Counted from the stretch's first letter, positions 1 to 10,025 are shown. The stretch: DNA of 25,433 bases from Nemertoderma westbladi (GCA_032718475.1 JAUCBJ010007240.1:1-25433); one strand, 5' to 3'. Numbers and translations: made by a program. The notes: generated by a model from the sequence alone, not told the origin.

Positions 1-2516
1 ATGGCCTTCCCCTTGGTATCTAGCGAAATAAAATGACACTTTGTTACATTTAGCTGCAAGTCGTGTTCTTGAAAATAGTTCGATGATATGTTCAGCAGAT
101 TTATGAGGTCTATTTTCATGTTCGAAATTAATATTATGTCATCAGCATAATTTACTACTGCAAATGAATGTTGCCCTATATGAACACCCAAGCCGCTTTG
201 TTCCATCTCATCAATAAGGTCTTTCAAGTAGAAATTGAATAAAAGAGGAGATAGGATTCCCCCTTGACGTACACCTTTCTGAATAGGGATTGGAGTTTTA
301 ATTCTATGACCGTCAGCTGTTATAAATGCTTTGGATTGGGAGTAGAAAGAATCTAAAGCATCGATAATATTGGGATTTAACTCAGTCTTTCTGAGCTTCT
401 CAAATAACTTGGCATGGCAGACATTATCAAAAGCAGACGTGAGATCCACACTCATCAAGTATACAGGTGAATTTTTCCTCGTGAACTTATTGAGAACACT
501 ATTAGCGACTAGATGTGCTATGTCAGATCCAGAACCAGGCTTGTAGCCAAGTTGGAGATTATTAGTTGGCAACAAAGATAAGTCCTTTAGCAGTGATAGC
601 TCCCAGAGTTTAGCTATCGTCAGTGTGATGCTAATATAGCGAAATGATATCTCAGGTGAAACCGTAATTGTTGTACGCTTCGATTTTATTTTTGGAATTG
701 GCGTGATGGTGCTGAGAGAGAATACCTTTGGGCAGATTCCAGCCTTCAAAATATCGCTAAATAAGGCTGCAATAAAACTACAAAGAATTGGTGAATTGGC
801 ATAAACAATACACTCAGCATTTATATTGTAAATATCGTTTGTTTTCCCACGATTCAGACTATTTATCAAATACTCTATATCTGCGGGATCAATAGCACCA
901 TCTTCACTTTCCATTTTTGAGTGGCATTTGATGTCTGTTTCAGTTTGATGCATCTTAGATGGTCCTTCAGACTTCAGGTCTTCTAATGTGGTTACAGATT
1001 CCTTTGAAAACTGTTTTGAGACATCCTTGTGTATTTGTGATAACTGATTATCAGTAAACATGTGTTCACGTTTAGGTTTTATTTTCCTCCAAAAGGACTT
1101 CGAGTTTTTGTTTGAATTAACCAGGCTCCGGATATGAGTCTGAAACGATCCAGGGTTCTTATGGGGTCTGTATTTAACAAAAGACATTGGAATGTAATTC
1201 CTTGCAGCTCTTCCAATTATCTGCACTAGACCTTCAGTTCGTTGATCCAAATTAAGGAAGTTTGTTGTAACATTGAGTTGTAATATTCCGGATTTTATTT
1301 CCTCCTTGTAATTAATAATTTGACTTGTTGATGCTGAATGGAAATTCCAGCGAGTATTCTTTAATTTAACTTTCTTGCACCCGTTTGTTATAAGTTTAGA
1401 TTGTTCCAATTGTAGTGATGCAGTCACCGGTGTGTGCCTAGAAAGGTTCATTGCAACTGGTTTAACAACAGATGCACATGTTAGATAAGGGAACCAAGTA
1501 TCTGGAATAATAATATGATCAATTGAGCTTGTTATTAGTGAATCATCGAAGTTTCGATGCAAGCTGTATGTGAAGTTCAATCCTGAACCCTTTGATGTTA
1601 AATCAGCCACAATGAAATTATTTGGTTCAATAATCTTCTCATTGAATAGTTTACCAAATTTTGAGTATTTCTTAGCTCCCCGGGGATGTAGCTTCCCAAC
1701 ACCTATGGAACCATTTATGTCCCCCGTAATTACAGGAGCTAAGTTGTTGTTAGTGCAGTCATCCAGGATTATGAGTAATTGTTCAATTACTTTTGAATAT
1801 TTTGTTTCATCATCAGCCTGGTTACAATTTGCAGGCATGTACACGTTTATAATCGCAATACCTTGTTCAAATAGTGATTGAAGCAGAATACCACAAATTC
1901 TATCTGACCCAGTGTTTAATGGCTTGCAGTAGGGTATAAGGCAGTTTCTTACAAATAGTGCTGTTCCTCCCTCACCTCTCACACGCGGTTTCGGTATCAG
2001 CATTTCATTTGAAACTGTAAATGTGATGCATGAGTACTCAGAATGAATCTTAGAACGCATGAAATAAAAATCAGCTTGTTGTGGACCAAGCCAGTGCTCT
2101 TGAATGCTAATTATGTCTGGTTTGCATTCTTCCATAACATTATATATGTAAGTTTTGTTTCTACTGAAGCCATCACAATTAAATGTCACCAGTTTAAGGT
2201 TTGAGTTTCGGTTAGCATTTGCATTGCCTTTTTCATCCTGGTCATTATGTACTTTTGATTTAGATACTGGAATAGTATTTTGAGACAAATAATCGTTAGT
2301 AGTGAATAAGCTTTTGTGTACCTGTAGCGATTTTTCTGTATGTTGCGCCACCTGTATTAATTTAAAAGCGATGTCTCCTATCATGATGGATTGGATATTG
2401 CTGTTTGGCATAGTTTTTGAAGTTCGTATCATAATTATGTGGATAGAAGTTGTCATAATTCGATTCCCTAGCAATGTTTTGGTATTGATAGTTATCAGAT
2501 CGATGGTATCTGTCAT
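1..2516 (-). CDS. non-LTR ORF2: endonuclease-reverse transcriptase (C-terminus outside the window)
   Basis: This would nick target DNA and copy the element RNA into the nick. I translated the minus strand by hand: the frame is open from a stop near 2534 to base 1. First Met codons are at 2516 and, with a good Kozak A at -3, at 2384; domain homology starts only near 2190. The N-terminal part is an endonuclease/exonuclease/phosphatase fold with LVTFNCDGF, IQEHWL, GDINGSIG and SIDHII blocks. The usual final SDH pair reads SRH (NLSRHTPV), so the Asp is replaced by Arg. The reverse transcriptase follows: SVDLTSAFDNV (motif A), GVRQGGILSPLLFN (motif B) and VNYADDIILIS (motif C, near 145-165), all intact. 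A lysine/serine-rich linker near 900-1100 joins the two domains. It overlaps ORF1 by 23 to 155 bp in the +1 frame. The rest of the RT thumb and C-terminus is off the window. Confidence 0.92.
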   Translation of the reverse strand, partial: MTDTIDLITINTKTLLGNRIMTTSIHIIMIRTSKTMPNSNIQSIMIGDIAFKLIQVAQHTEKSLQVHKSLFTTNDYLSQNTIPVSKSKVHNDQDEKGNANANRNSNLKLVTFNCDGFSRNKTYIYNVMEECKPDIISIQEHWLGPQQADFYFMRSKIHSEYSCITFTVSNEMLIPKPRVRGEGGTALFVRNCLIPYCKPLNTGSDRICGILLQSLFEQGIAIINVYMPANCNQADDETKYSKVIEQLLIILDDCTNNNLAPVITGDINGSIGVGKLHPRGAKKYSKFGKLFNEKIIEPNNFIVADLTSKGSGLNFTYSLHRNFDDSLITSSIDHIIIPDTWFPYLTCASVVKPVAMNLSRHTPVTASLQLEQSKLITNGCKKVKLKNTRWNFHSASTSQIINYKEEIKSGILQLNVTTNFLNLDQRTEGLVQIIGRAARNYIPMSFVKYRPHKNPGSFQTHIRSLVNSNKNSKSFWRKIKPKREHMFTDNQLSQIHKDVSKQFSKESVTTLEDLKSEGPSKMHQTETDIKCHSKMESEDGAIDPADIEYLINSLNRGKTNDIYNINAECIVYANSPILCSFIAALFSDILKAGICPKVFSLSTITPIPKIKSKRTTITVSPEISFRYISITLTIAKLWELSLLKDLSLLPTNNLQLGYKPGSGSDIAHLVANSVLNKFTRKNSPVYLMSVDLTSAFDNVCHAKLFEKLRKTELNPNIIDALDSFYSQSKAFITADGHRIKTPIPIQKGVRQGGILSPLLFNFYLKDLIDEMEQSGLGVHIGQHSFAVVNYADDIILISNMKIDLINLLNISSNYFQEHDLQLNVTKCHFISLDTKGKA

Positions 2517-5121
2517 TCTGTCTATGTCTCATCCTTGCATCCATATTTCCATAGTTTCTTGAATATTTAGAGTAGATTCCATCATGAGGTTGTGAGATAC
2601 CTTTACCATGGTTATTCCCCATGCCCTCAGCCGCAGTAGATGGTGTAGTAAACGTTGAGCGTTGCCCCGATTGGCGATGGTTGTTGATTGAATCAGTTCT
2701 ATGGATTTTGTTGGAAATATTATCCAAAGGTAGAGATTTAAATGAATAAGAATTATGTCGTTCTTCTAGTTGTATCTGCCCATATTTTTTAAATCCATTT
2801 TTATAGTATCCGGGTGTTTTTGAGGATGATATGATATCAGACCCCTTGGGCCACAAACCAGGCTGTAGGAATATCTTTTCATAGGTGGCTTCTATAATTA
2901 CCTTAGCTCCTTTTCTTCTTCCTCTGTTTCCATTTACCCAAACATTAATAGGTCTGTATCCAGTTTGTTTGAAGCAAAATTGTGATAGCGAGATAGAGGA
3001 ACAGTCTATTGGCAGATTACCAATTGTTACAGTAACCAACTCGTCAGATTTGGTCTTTGCATGATGTGTGATCCTTGGTAGTTGAGAATTCCCCGTCCCC
3101 ACTTCCAAGATTTTTTGCAATAACCTGGTGTTCTCCTTAAGCAGATTCTCCACAGTTTTCACTTCATCCAAGGCTTCATATGAGTTAGATGTTGTGGTCG
3201 GTGGTTCAGTTGGTTGATCTCTTACTTTGGCACATTTGCTACCAGTAGCATGTTGCCAAACATTGCCTTCGTGTAATACCTCTTGCAGGTTAACAGGTGA
3301 CATTACGGGAATATCTGGCATTCCAACTGCGGCATCATTGTTAGTATTATCCAAAGAAGCAGTCGCAATTCTATGTTTTTTGTGGTTTTCATTGCTTACA
3401 GAGTTATGTTTCACATTGTTTAATGACTTGTGTTTGACATTGTTTAAAGACTTGTGTTGTTGTGAAGGGGTACTGATACCCGCATTTAACCGTGAGTGAT
3501 CCGTACCATTAAGAATATTTAGTGCATTGGTTTCCAGTACTTCTTGTCTGACCTGGTTTTGTTTAGACTCCTTTTTAGATTTTCCTTTGTTCTGAATTAT
3601 TTCATTATTTTTGTTATCAGATTTTGGATTAGTCTCAGATTTTTTCAGTAGCTTGACTTCATCCTCTAGTCCTTTAATCCTAGATGCATAAGATTTGCAT
3701 TGTATTGCCAATGATTTGATTTCTACCTGAAGGGTAGACACTAAGTTAACCATTTCAAATAAGCCAAATGCATCAGCACTACTGATGTTAATTCGCTTTT
3801 TAAACACAGTTGTAAGCGCTTTCTGTTCAAGAACAATAGAAAACTCTGCAACATCAGCAGCCAGCTCATCTATTGACTTTCTGTTTACGCATGAGCACCG
3901 TATACCGTTGTCATTACCGATGATTGATTCTAGAATGGATTTGAATAATTGCTTCTGTAGTTTAGACAGAACGTCAAACCCCAATTGTTTTATATTGTTA
4001 ATTAGATCATCCTTCGGATTTTGTAACAATTTGGTAGATCGAAGTGCTTTGACAAATTCATGAGGATCTGATTTTCCTTTCAAGAAATATATTAATTTGT
4101 CCCCATGCAGAGAGGCGGTTCCCTTGCATGTCACTGACGAAATGTTTGGTGAAGTTGATTTAATGGGAGTCTTCATGCCATCCCCCGGTTTGTAGTTTGA
4201 TTCCTGCTTATCCCTTACATTAGCATGTTCCATTTCATTAGTAAGTGTATATGAGAACCCATGTATGAAATCCTCTAATGGTTCTAGTTTAGTATTTTCA
4301 ATGGACTTTCGAAGCCACCTTCTTAGTCTTCTACCTCTTTCGAAACATGGTATATTAGCTTCAGAAACATTGTTTGAGTACAAATAGGCATACAGGCATA
4401 AGTAGACCCCACAGTCTTTGGATCCTAAGTTTTGGCCGACAAAAGGACGTTTATATGTTGGATTTGTTGTCCACTTATTTCCCCGTTGACCAGCTGTCTC
4501 CCAAATTATGTTAAGGAGATGGCATACTGATTGTGTAATTGATGTTTCCTTAGATACTGATATACTACAAAGAGTGTAGACTGTTCTCTTTAGTACATCT
4601 GCCACATGGAGAACAAAATGTCCCCCATCGCAATCTTGGAATAGTAATAGACGAGAGGATTGTATAGAGCAGCATGATGTTATATAACGTATTGCACTGG
4701 CTATATCATAGTTCCTTTGACGTAATTTTATGCTACATAAAGTTGAATCAATACACCCAATGTCAGAAGAATTTAACTTCTGCAACATTGATAAGTAAGA
4801 GTCAATGATTACGGTAGATAGCTCTTGATCATCATTTAAGTAATTCCAGTCAATATCCGATGGTCGCAACAACACCAAACCACGCTCAACTGGAGTTGCC
4901 ATAGCTGCTTTAGCAATTGCTTCTTTGTCATATCCAGGTTTTTTATCAGGAAAAATGATAATTTCAGGCATGTGTGTGTTTTCTATCGCGGCCATCGATT
5001 TATCGTCCTTGACAATTGTTAGTGGCCTTTTAATCCATAAATCTTTTGATTCATCATTTTCAATTAGGTCTTCTATTTTTGTAGGTCCTCCATTAGATCG
5101 CACGAACCAATCAGTTATCAT
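2362..5121 (-). CDS. non-LTR ORF1: Ulp1/C48-like cysteine peptidase, coiled coil and RRM-like protein (919 aa)
   Basis: The likely role is an RNA-binding ORF1 protein fused to a SUMO/ubiquitin-type protease; neither activity is proven. Residues about 85-250 look like a C48 (Ulp1/SENP) domain: DWNYLNDDQELSTVIIDSYL at the entry, GGHFVLHVAD with candidate catalytic His168, then GQNLGSKDCGVYLCLYAYL with candidate oxyanion Gln230 and nucleophile Cys237. The Asp expected about 17 residues after the His is not obvious there (Cys/Ser instead), so activity is uncertain. Residues about 450-495 form a heptad-like coiled coil (LEDEVKLLKK) and about 648-675 a second short one. An 8-residue tandem duplication (HKSLNNVK twice) sits near 557-572. 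Residues 695-770 begin VTVTIGNLP and contain GAKVIIEA, resembling an RRM-like fold. The last 130 residues are a basic Asn/Tyr/His/Arg-rich tail. No CCHC knuckle is visible. The start ATG overlaps the stop of an upstream repeat-encoded frame (ATGA). Confidence 0.85.
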   Translation of the reverse strand: MITDWFVRSNGGPTKIEDLIENDESKDLWIKRPLTIVKDDKSMAAIENTHMPEIIIFPDKKPGYDKEAIAKAAMATPVERGLVLLRPSDIDWNYLNDDQELSTVIIDSYLSMLQKLNSSDIGCIDSTLCSIKLRQRNYDIASAIRYITSCCSIQSSRLLLFQDCDGGHFVLHVADVLKRTVYTLCSISVSKETSITQSVCHLLNIIWETAGQRGNKWTTNPTYKRPFVGQNLGSKDCGVYLCLYAYLYSNNVSEANIPCFERGRRLRRWLRKSIENTKLEPLEDFIHGFSYTLTNEMEHANVRDKQESNYKPGDGMKTPIKSTSPNISSVTCKGTASLHGDKLIYFLKGKSDPHEFVKALRSTKLLQNPKDDLINNIKQLGFDVLSKLQKQLFKSILESIIGNDNGIRCSCVNRKSIDELAADVAEFSIVLEQKALTTVFKKRINISSADAFGLFEMVNLVSTLQVEIKSLAIQCKSYASRIKGLEDEVKLLKKSETNPKSDNKNNEIIQNKGKSKKESKQNQVRQEVLETNALNILNGTDHSRLNAGISTPSQQHKSLNNVKHKSLNNVKHNSVSNENHKKHRIATASLDNTNNDAAVGMPDIPVMSPVNLQEVLHEGNVWQHATGSKCAKVRDQPTEPPTTTSNSYEALDEVKTVENLLKENTRLLQKILEVGTGNSQLPRITHHAKTKSDELVTVTIGNLPIDCSSISLSQFCFKQTGYRPINVWVNGNRGRRKGAKVIIEATYEKIFLQPGLWPKGSDIISSSKTPGYYKNGFKKYGQIQLEERHNSYSFKSLPLDNISNKIHRTDSINNHRQSGQRSTFTTPSTAAEGMGNNHGKGISQPHDGIYSKYSRNYGNMDARMRHRQNDRYHRSDNYQYQNIARESNYDNFYPHNYDTNFKNYAKQQYPIHHDRRHRF

Positions 5122-5155
5122 GCTTTGCCGTGATTTTGTGTTGAGCTCAGAGGAT

Positions 5156-5722
5156 CTGGAGGGCGGATCGAATCCAGAGGGCCTGGAGGGCGGATCAACT
5201 CCAGAGGGACTGGAGGGCGGATCGACTTCAGATGGTCTGGTGGGCGGATCAACACCAGATGTTCTGGTGGGCGGATCGACTCCAGAGGGACTGGAGTGCG
5301 GATCGACTCCAGAGGGACTGGAGGGCGGATCGACTTCAGATGGTCTGGTGGGCGGATCGACTCCAAAGGGACTGGAGGGCGGATCGACTTCAGATGGTCT
5401 GGTTGGCGGATCGACTCGAGATGGACTGGAGGGCGGATCGACTTCAGATGGTCTGGTGGGCGGATCAACACCAGATGTTCTGGTGGGCGGATCGACTCCA
5501 GAGGGACTGGAGTGCGGATCGACTCCAGAGGGACTGGAGGGCGGATCGACTTCAGATGGTCTGGTGGGCGGATCGACTCCAAAGGGACTGGAGGGCGGAT
5601 CGACTTCAGATGGTCTGGTTGGCGGATCGACTCGAGATGGACTGGAGGGCGGATCGACTCCAGATGGACTGGAGGACGGATTGACTTCAGATGGTCTGGT
5701 GGGCGGATTGACTCCAGAGAGA
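5156..5722. repeat. 27-bp minisatellite, 21 units, with 8-unit higher-order repeat
   Basis: The unit is 27 bp, for example CTGGAGGGCGGATCGACTCC followed by AGAGGGA, starting at 5156; the last unit begins at 5696, so 21 units fit exactly. Variants differ at a few positions (GAG/GTG, TCGACTCC/TCAACACC/TCGACTTC, AGAGGGA/AGATGGT). The rare CAACACCAGATGTT variant recurs exactly 216 bp apart (5251 and 5467), so an 8-unit block was duplicated. Because 27 is a multiple of three and the units lack stops, frames stay open on both strands (plus GLEGGSTPE, minus SIRPPVPLE); I treat these as by-products. The array sits 35 bp upstream of the retrotransposon ORF1 start and is GC-rich compared with its surroundings. 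Confidence 0.97.
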
Positions 5723-5799
5723 CTGCAGCAGACTCCAGTGTACTGGTTCCTGCAGCGGCCGATATTGAGCTGACATAGTTTGATATTGATATTGAGATT

Positions 5800-6155
5800 G
5801 ATATTGAGTTTAGGTTGCCTTTCTTTGGGGCTGGGACCAACGTATTTGTTTTTAGTTCTTTAGGGACTCCCTTTGTCCTATACATGTCCACAATAATGGG
5901 GTGAATGATCTCCAAGCACTCAGGAATTTTAAAGATCTCCTCAGGGGGCATGCCATCTACTCCACTGGCACGATTGGTCTTGATGCTCCTAACTGCAATC
6001 TTGATTTCAGCAAAGGAGATGTCACCAATGGGGATATCATCTGCATGTGCTATCATCAGCACTGTTAATGGCATCAACTTGCTTATTGATAAGCTCCTTC
6101 AGATTATCAGAGTACTGCCTGTGCCTGTTAAGGCTCATATAACATATAATTGAAT
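5800..6155 (-). pseudogene. reverse-transcriptase fragment of an RTE-like non-LTR element
   Basis: The minus strand encodes the segment just before and at the start of the RT domain: IKTNRASGVDGMPPEEIF, PIIVDMYRTKGVPKELK and LVPAPKKGNLNSIS. The same positions in the fuller element at 7-10 kb read SMSNNKASGLDEIPAEVW and LKPLPKKGDLGIPTNYRG. Upstream, in a different frame, RQYSDNLKELINKQVDAIN matches the fragment at 11.4 kb, so at least one frameshift lies near 6050-6075. At the 3' side the match stops at NSIS, where an (ATATTG/A)n-like stretch and then the 27-bp array begin. It has no endonuclease and no catalytic YADD/FADD motif and is dead. The continuing frame into the minisatellite gives a 319-codon ORF that I regard as chimeric noise. 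Confidence 0.8.
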
Positions 6156-6540
6156 AAGGTTATCTATCATTCATGCTAGAACAATCATGGATAATCAATA
6201 GTCAAGATATACTCTGGGGCTCTAAACAACAAACAAAATATTGTCCGATATAATTAATACCCTCTGCATATGGAAATATACTTAATTTATTAATTTTAGA
6301 GTTTAATTTATTATAATTTACCGCCATTTATTATTGCACATCTACAATCGTATAACTCCCTGAATAGCCGTGCACTATTTATTTTATCACACATTTTTAA
6401 TGACAACTTCTGGCTGGTGTGAATATTACCAAAATCTTGTGAAAGCATCCTTTATCTAGGGATGTCACATTCACACCAAATGTAATGTTACATAATGATT
6501 TGCTTCAGGTATTATCACGGATACGTATATAACTAAAATC
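6156..6540. other. AT-rich spacer without a recognisable gene
   Basis: No open frame of interest and no splice-bounded exon was recognised on either strand. A short imperfect inverted repeat, GGTGTGAAT and ATTCACACC, flanks about 45 bp near 6416-6478; it is too short to call an element. The stretch separates the minus-strand RT fragment from the 5' region of the plus-strand RTE-like element. Confidence 0.5.
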
Positions 6541-6862
6541 AGTCAGGTCAGGTCCCCAGATCCTGCTACCACTATGGCAGTATAATGTGGTACTACCTGT
6601 AGTTGTCAGCCCAGTAGGGCAGGCCCGATAAGCGCCAGTAGCCTACTCATTATTTAGTTGATCAAGAGTGGGTTGCCCCGTCAACTAAATAAGTCATTGA
6701 GGGCTATAGCGCCTAGGGCACCATAGGCAAAGGCTTGATACGCATCTGCATTAGAGATGATACACGCCCCGCTCTGTCTATACTGGATACCTAACCCAGG
6801 AGGAACACTTGTTTCAGGGTGTAACAAAAGGACCCCTACAGTCGGCAGCAGGGCTGTAGGCC

Positions 6863-7099
6863 ATGGATAGGCGGAAGGTAATTAACCAACGGCTAGACAT
6901 GCTGACAAGGTCGGCGGAAGGTAATCAACCAACGGCGACCTACTGCGAAGACGCTTGTAGGAGTTGCGAAAATAAGCGGTTTACTCTCGCAACTGAAAGA
7001 TATGAGTATGAGAAACCTCCAGGAGAAATACCGGCTCGGTCGTCGCCCGGGTCAACAAGGACCGCGTCCCTCAGTGGTACACCAGGCTGGGGTCGATAA
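6863..7099 (+). CDS. short upstream ORF in the retroelement leader (78 aa)
   Basis: This frame begins at an ATG with context CCATGG, overlaps the start of the main EN-RT frame by about 100 bp and lies in another frame. The product contains a Cys-x2-Cys-like patch (CEDACRSCENK) but no domain I recognise. It might be the true N-terminus of the element protein, separated by a frameshift from the main ORF that starts at 7002, or a small leader ORF, or chance. The main frame's first 50 residues are weakly structured, so the sequence does not decide this. Confidence 0.3.
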   Translation: MDRRKVINQRLDMLTRSAEGNQPTATYCEDACRSCENKRFTLATERYEYEKPPGEIPARSSPGSTRTASLSGTPGWGR

Positions 7100-10025
7100 A
7101 TTGGCTACTGGAACAGAAGACAGAGAAGAAAGAAGAACCAACCTGTTGAAATGTAAAAAGACACTAAAGATTGCTACAATGAACGCACGCACGCTGAAAG
7201 CACAGAGCAAACAGGGTGACATGGTTGCTCTGGCAATGGAATATAACATCGACATCATCTGCATCCAAGAACATCGGATTTGTCATGAAGACACTGCCAT
7301 GAAGTACAATGACATTGGAAATGTATGGACGTTAGTAACAAGCTCAGCAGTAAGAAACTCGGCCAATGCATCAATTGGTGGAGTAGGAATTCTGCTAAGC
7401 CCATTTGCACTTAAGACCCTAAACAACATCGAATCTATAAATTCCAGGGTTATGATCGCAACATTTGATGGGAATCCCAAGGCAACAGTTATATGTTGCT
7501 ACAGTCCAACCAATGCCTCAGAGCCAGAACAAGCAGTCAAGTTTTATGAAGATCTGACTGTAATTATAAAGGACATTCCGAAACACAATGTTAAAGTCAT
7601 TGCTGGTGACCTGAATGTGCAAATTGGCCCAGAAGACATCAAGGGTTACACCTATAACACCAGTTCTAACAGAAATGGGTACTTACTTTTAGACCTAATG
7701 GAAGAATGTGAATTGATACCAACAAACAACACATTCGAAAAGAATAAGGGGAAGCTATGGACCTTTCAATACCCTAATGGAACCAAAGCACAACTGGATT
7801 ACATCCTTATAAACAAAAAGTGGAGAAACAGCATGATCAACTGCGAGGCATACTGCTCATTCAACCTAATTGGTTCGGACCACAGAAATGTGACTGCAGA
7901 GATCAGACTCAGTTTGAGAGCCAGCAAACCCAGGACAAGCAGGCAAATCAACTTTGACTGGGAGAAACTCAGAACTGACAATGTAGTAAAGGATGCTTAC
8001 ACAGTAGAAGTTCAAAACCGCTTTGAAGCACTTCAGTCAATGGATGAAGACCAGTCCACCGATTCAATATACCAGAATATAATAACAGCCCACAAGGAAT
8101 CAGCTAGGAAGCATATCCCCCAGAAACCCAAACGAAAACAGTATGTGCCATGGAAAAACTCTGAGGTTACTTGTAAGAGAGAAGATCTTAAGATAGCCTA
8201 CAAAGTTAAAACCGAACAACCAACAACGGAAAACATTAACAAGGTTGAGAAAGCTAAGAACGATCTTAAATTGGCCTACAACATCAGCCAGGAAAAGTAT
8301 ATACAGGATAAAGTTGAAGCAATTACAACTGCTCACATACAGCAACAATCAAGACTTACCTGGCAAACTGTAAATGAGGTATCTGGTCGGAAAAGTTGTG
8401 CAAAGGGGCGCCTCAAAGCCGATAGTCCTGAAGAACGTGTTGGGAAGTGGAAAAATCACTTCAGCAACTTGCTTGGGCAGCCACCAAACATCGAGGTCAG
8501 CCCTACAAGGAAAATATATGACAAGACACTACCTATAGAAACAGGGGACGTCACACCTGCCGAACTCCAAAGAAGCATTAAAAGCATGTCCAATAATAAA
8601 GCGAGTGGATTAGATGAAATCCCAGCGGAGGTATGGAAAACAGGAGTGCTAAACAGACCATTATTGAATGTTTGCAACCGGATGTTAAAAGGAGAAAAAC
8701 CACCACCAATTTGGACTAAAGGTCAACTAAAGCCTCTCCCCAAGAAAGGAGACCTCGGTATACCAACAAACTATCGTGGGATCTGTCTGCTTGTGGTAGC
8801 TGCCAAAATATACAATAAAATGATTCTATATAGGATTAGGTCTCACATAGAGAAACTACTGCGTAAGAGCCAAAACGGATTTCGACCAAGTAGATCAACA
8901 ATAGCTCAGATACTTGCACTACGGAGACTGATTGAAGGAATTAAGTCGAAGAATCTCCCCGCAGTCATGACTTATGTGGACTTCAAGAAGGCATTCGACT
9001 CCATCCATAGAGGCAAAATGCTTGAAATCCTAAGAGCTTATGGAATACCAGAAGTAATTGTTGCTGGCATTGGATTGTTATATTGTGACACAGAAGCGCC
9101 GGTACTCTCACCAGATGGTGAAACTGAGTTTTCTCAATCCTGGCTGGGGTACTGCAAGGTGACACATTAGCACCATTACTATTTGTAATTGTGCTGGATT
9201 ATGCAATGAGGACAGCTGGGATTCACACTTCAAGAACGCAGAAGTAGTAGATATCCGGCAACTACAGTCACAGACACCGACTTTGCGGATGACATCGCCC
9301 TGCTCTCTAAAACCCTAGCAGATTCACAGATCCTACTAAATAAAGTGGAGAGGGCTGCTAAAGAGGTTGGATTGCATATAAATGCTACCAAGACCGAATT
9401 CATGACTTTTAATGTTGATGGAAAGTTGACAATCATTGACAATAATCAACTAAGGAAGGTTGACGACTTCCAGTACCTTGGATCATGGATAGAGAGTAGC
9501 AAAAAGGACATAGAAGTTAGGAAAGCAAAGGCTTGGGTAGCTCTATCAAAAATGGATACCATCTGGAAATCAGATCTCTCCAGGCACCTGAAGACTAAGT
9601 CCTTTCGAGCCACAGTGGAAAGAGTATTTTTATACGGGGGTGAGACCTGGTCACTGACTAAATCACTTGAACAACGAATTGATGGTTGCTACACAAGACT
9701 ACTAAGGACAGCCCTAAACATCAGCTGGAGACAACACATGACAAACGCCGAGCTTTATGGTACAATACCACCTGTATCAACCACCCTCCGTGAACGCAGA
9801 TTAAGATTCAGTGGGCACTGCTGGCGAAGTAAAGACGAGGTCATACCAGATCTACTTTTCTGGCAACCAACTCATGGAAAGCGTAGTCGTGGACGACCGG
9901 CCATAACATATATAGATCAACTTGAAAGGGATACTGAATTTGGGAGAAACGAAATTGCGACAACTATGGAGAATCGGGAAGCCTGGAAGGATCTCATTTC
10001 CACTGTCCGAGTTCGCTCGACCTAG
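7002..10025 (+). pseudogene. RTE-like endonuclease-reverse transcriptase with two compensating frameshifts
   Basis: The first part (7002-9170, 722 codons) has an intact-looking EEP endonuclease: KIATMNARTL (residues about 56-65), CIQEHR (Glu90), AGDLNVQIG (Asp203, Asn205), QLDYILI (Asp266) and GSDHRN (Asp293, His294). After a linker, the RT starts near residue 545 (NNKASGLDEIPAEVW), with NGFRPSRST and YVDFKKAFDS (motif A, residues 658-667). The frame breaks near 9130 in a T run, where one base appears missing. The next block, SILAGVLQGDTLAPLLF (motif B), is in another frame. A second shift near 9240 returns to the first frame, giving DTDFADDIALLS (motif C, FADD rather than YADD) and the C-terminal 226-codon frame from 9345, including DFQYLGSWIESS, LRFSGHCWRS and GRPAITYIDQL. 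The two shifts cancel in net frame. Uncorrected, no full RT is made. Confidence 0.88.

Larger units (their letters stand above)
1..5140 (-). mobile_element. two-ORF non-LTR retrotransposon with a Ulp1-like peptidase, 3' end outside the window
   Basis: Two long overlapping minus-strand reading frames form one element: ORF1 (5121 to 2362) and ORF2 (from about 2516, open to base 1). ORF2 has an AP-type endonuclease followed by a reverse transcriptase, the order used by non-LTR retrotransposons of the LINE type. The element is uninterrupted by stops or frameshifts over 5.1 kb, which suggests a recent insertion. Its 3' end, tail and target duplication lie beyond the left edge. The 5' end is not certain: a 27-bp minisatellite starts 35 bp upstream of the ORF1 start codon and may be either part of the element's 5' region or host or older repeat DNA. 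The clade is not assigned. Confidence 0.9.

Noticed and set aside
4925-5778. Plus-strand GLEGGSTPE-repeat proteins and overlapping frames
   Set aside because: Products of the 27-bp minisatellite; open in several frames on both strands with no start-site or codon evidence.
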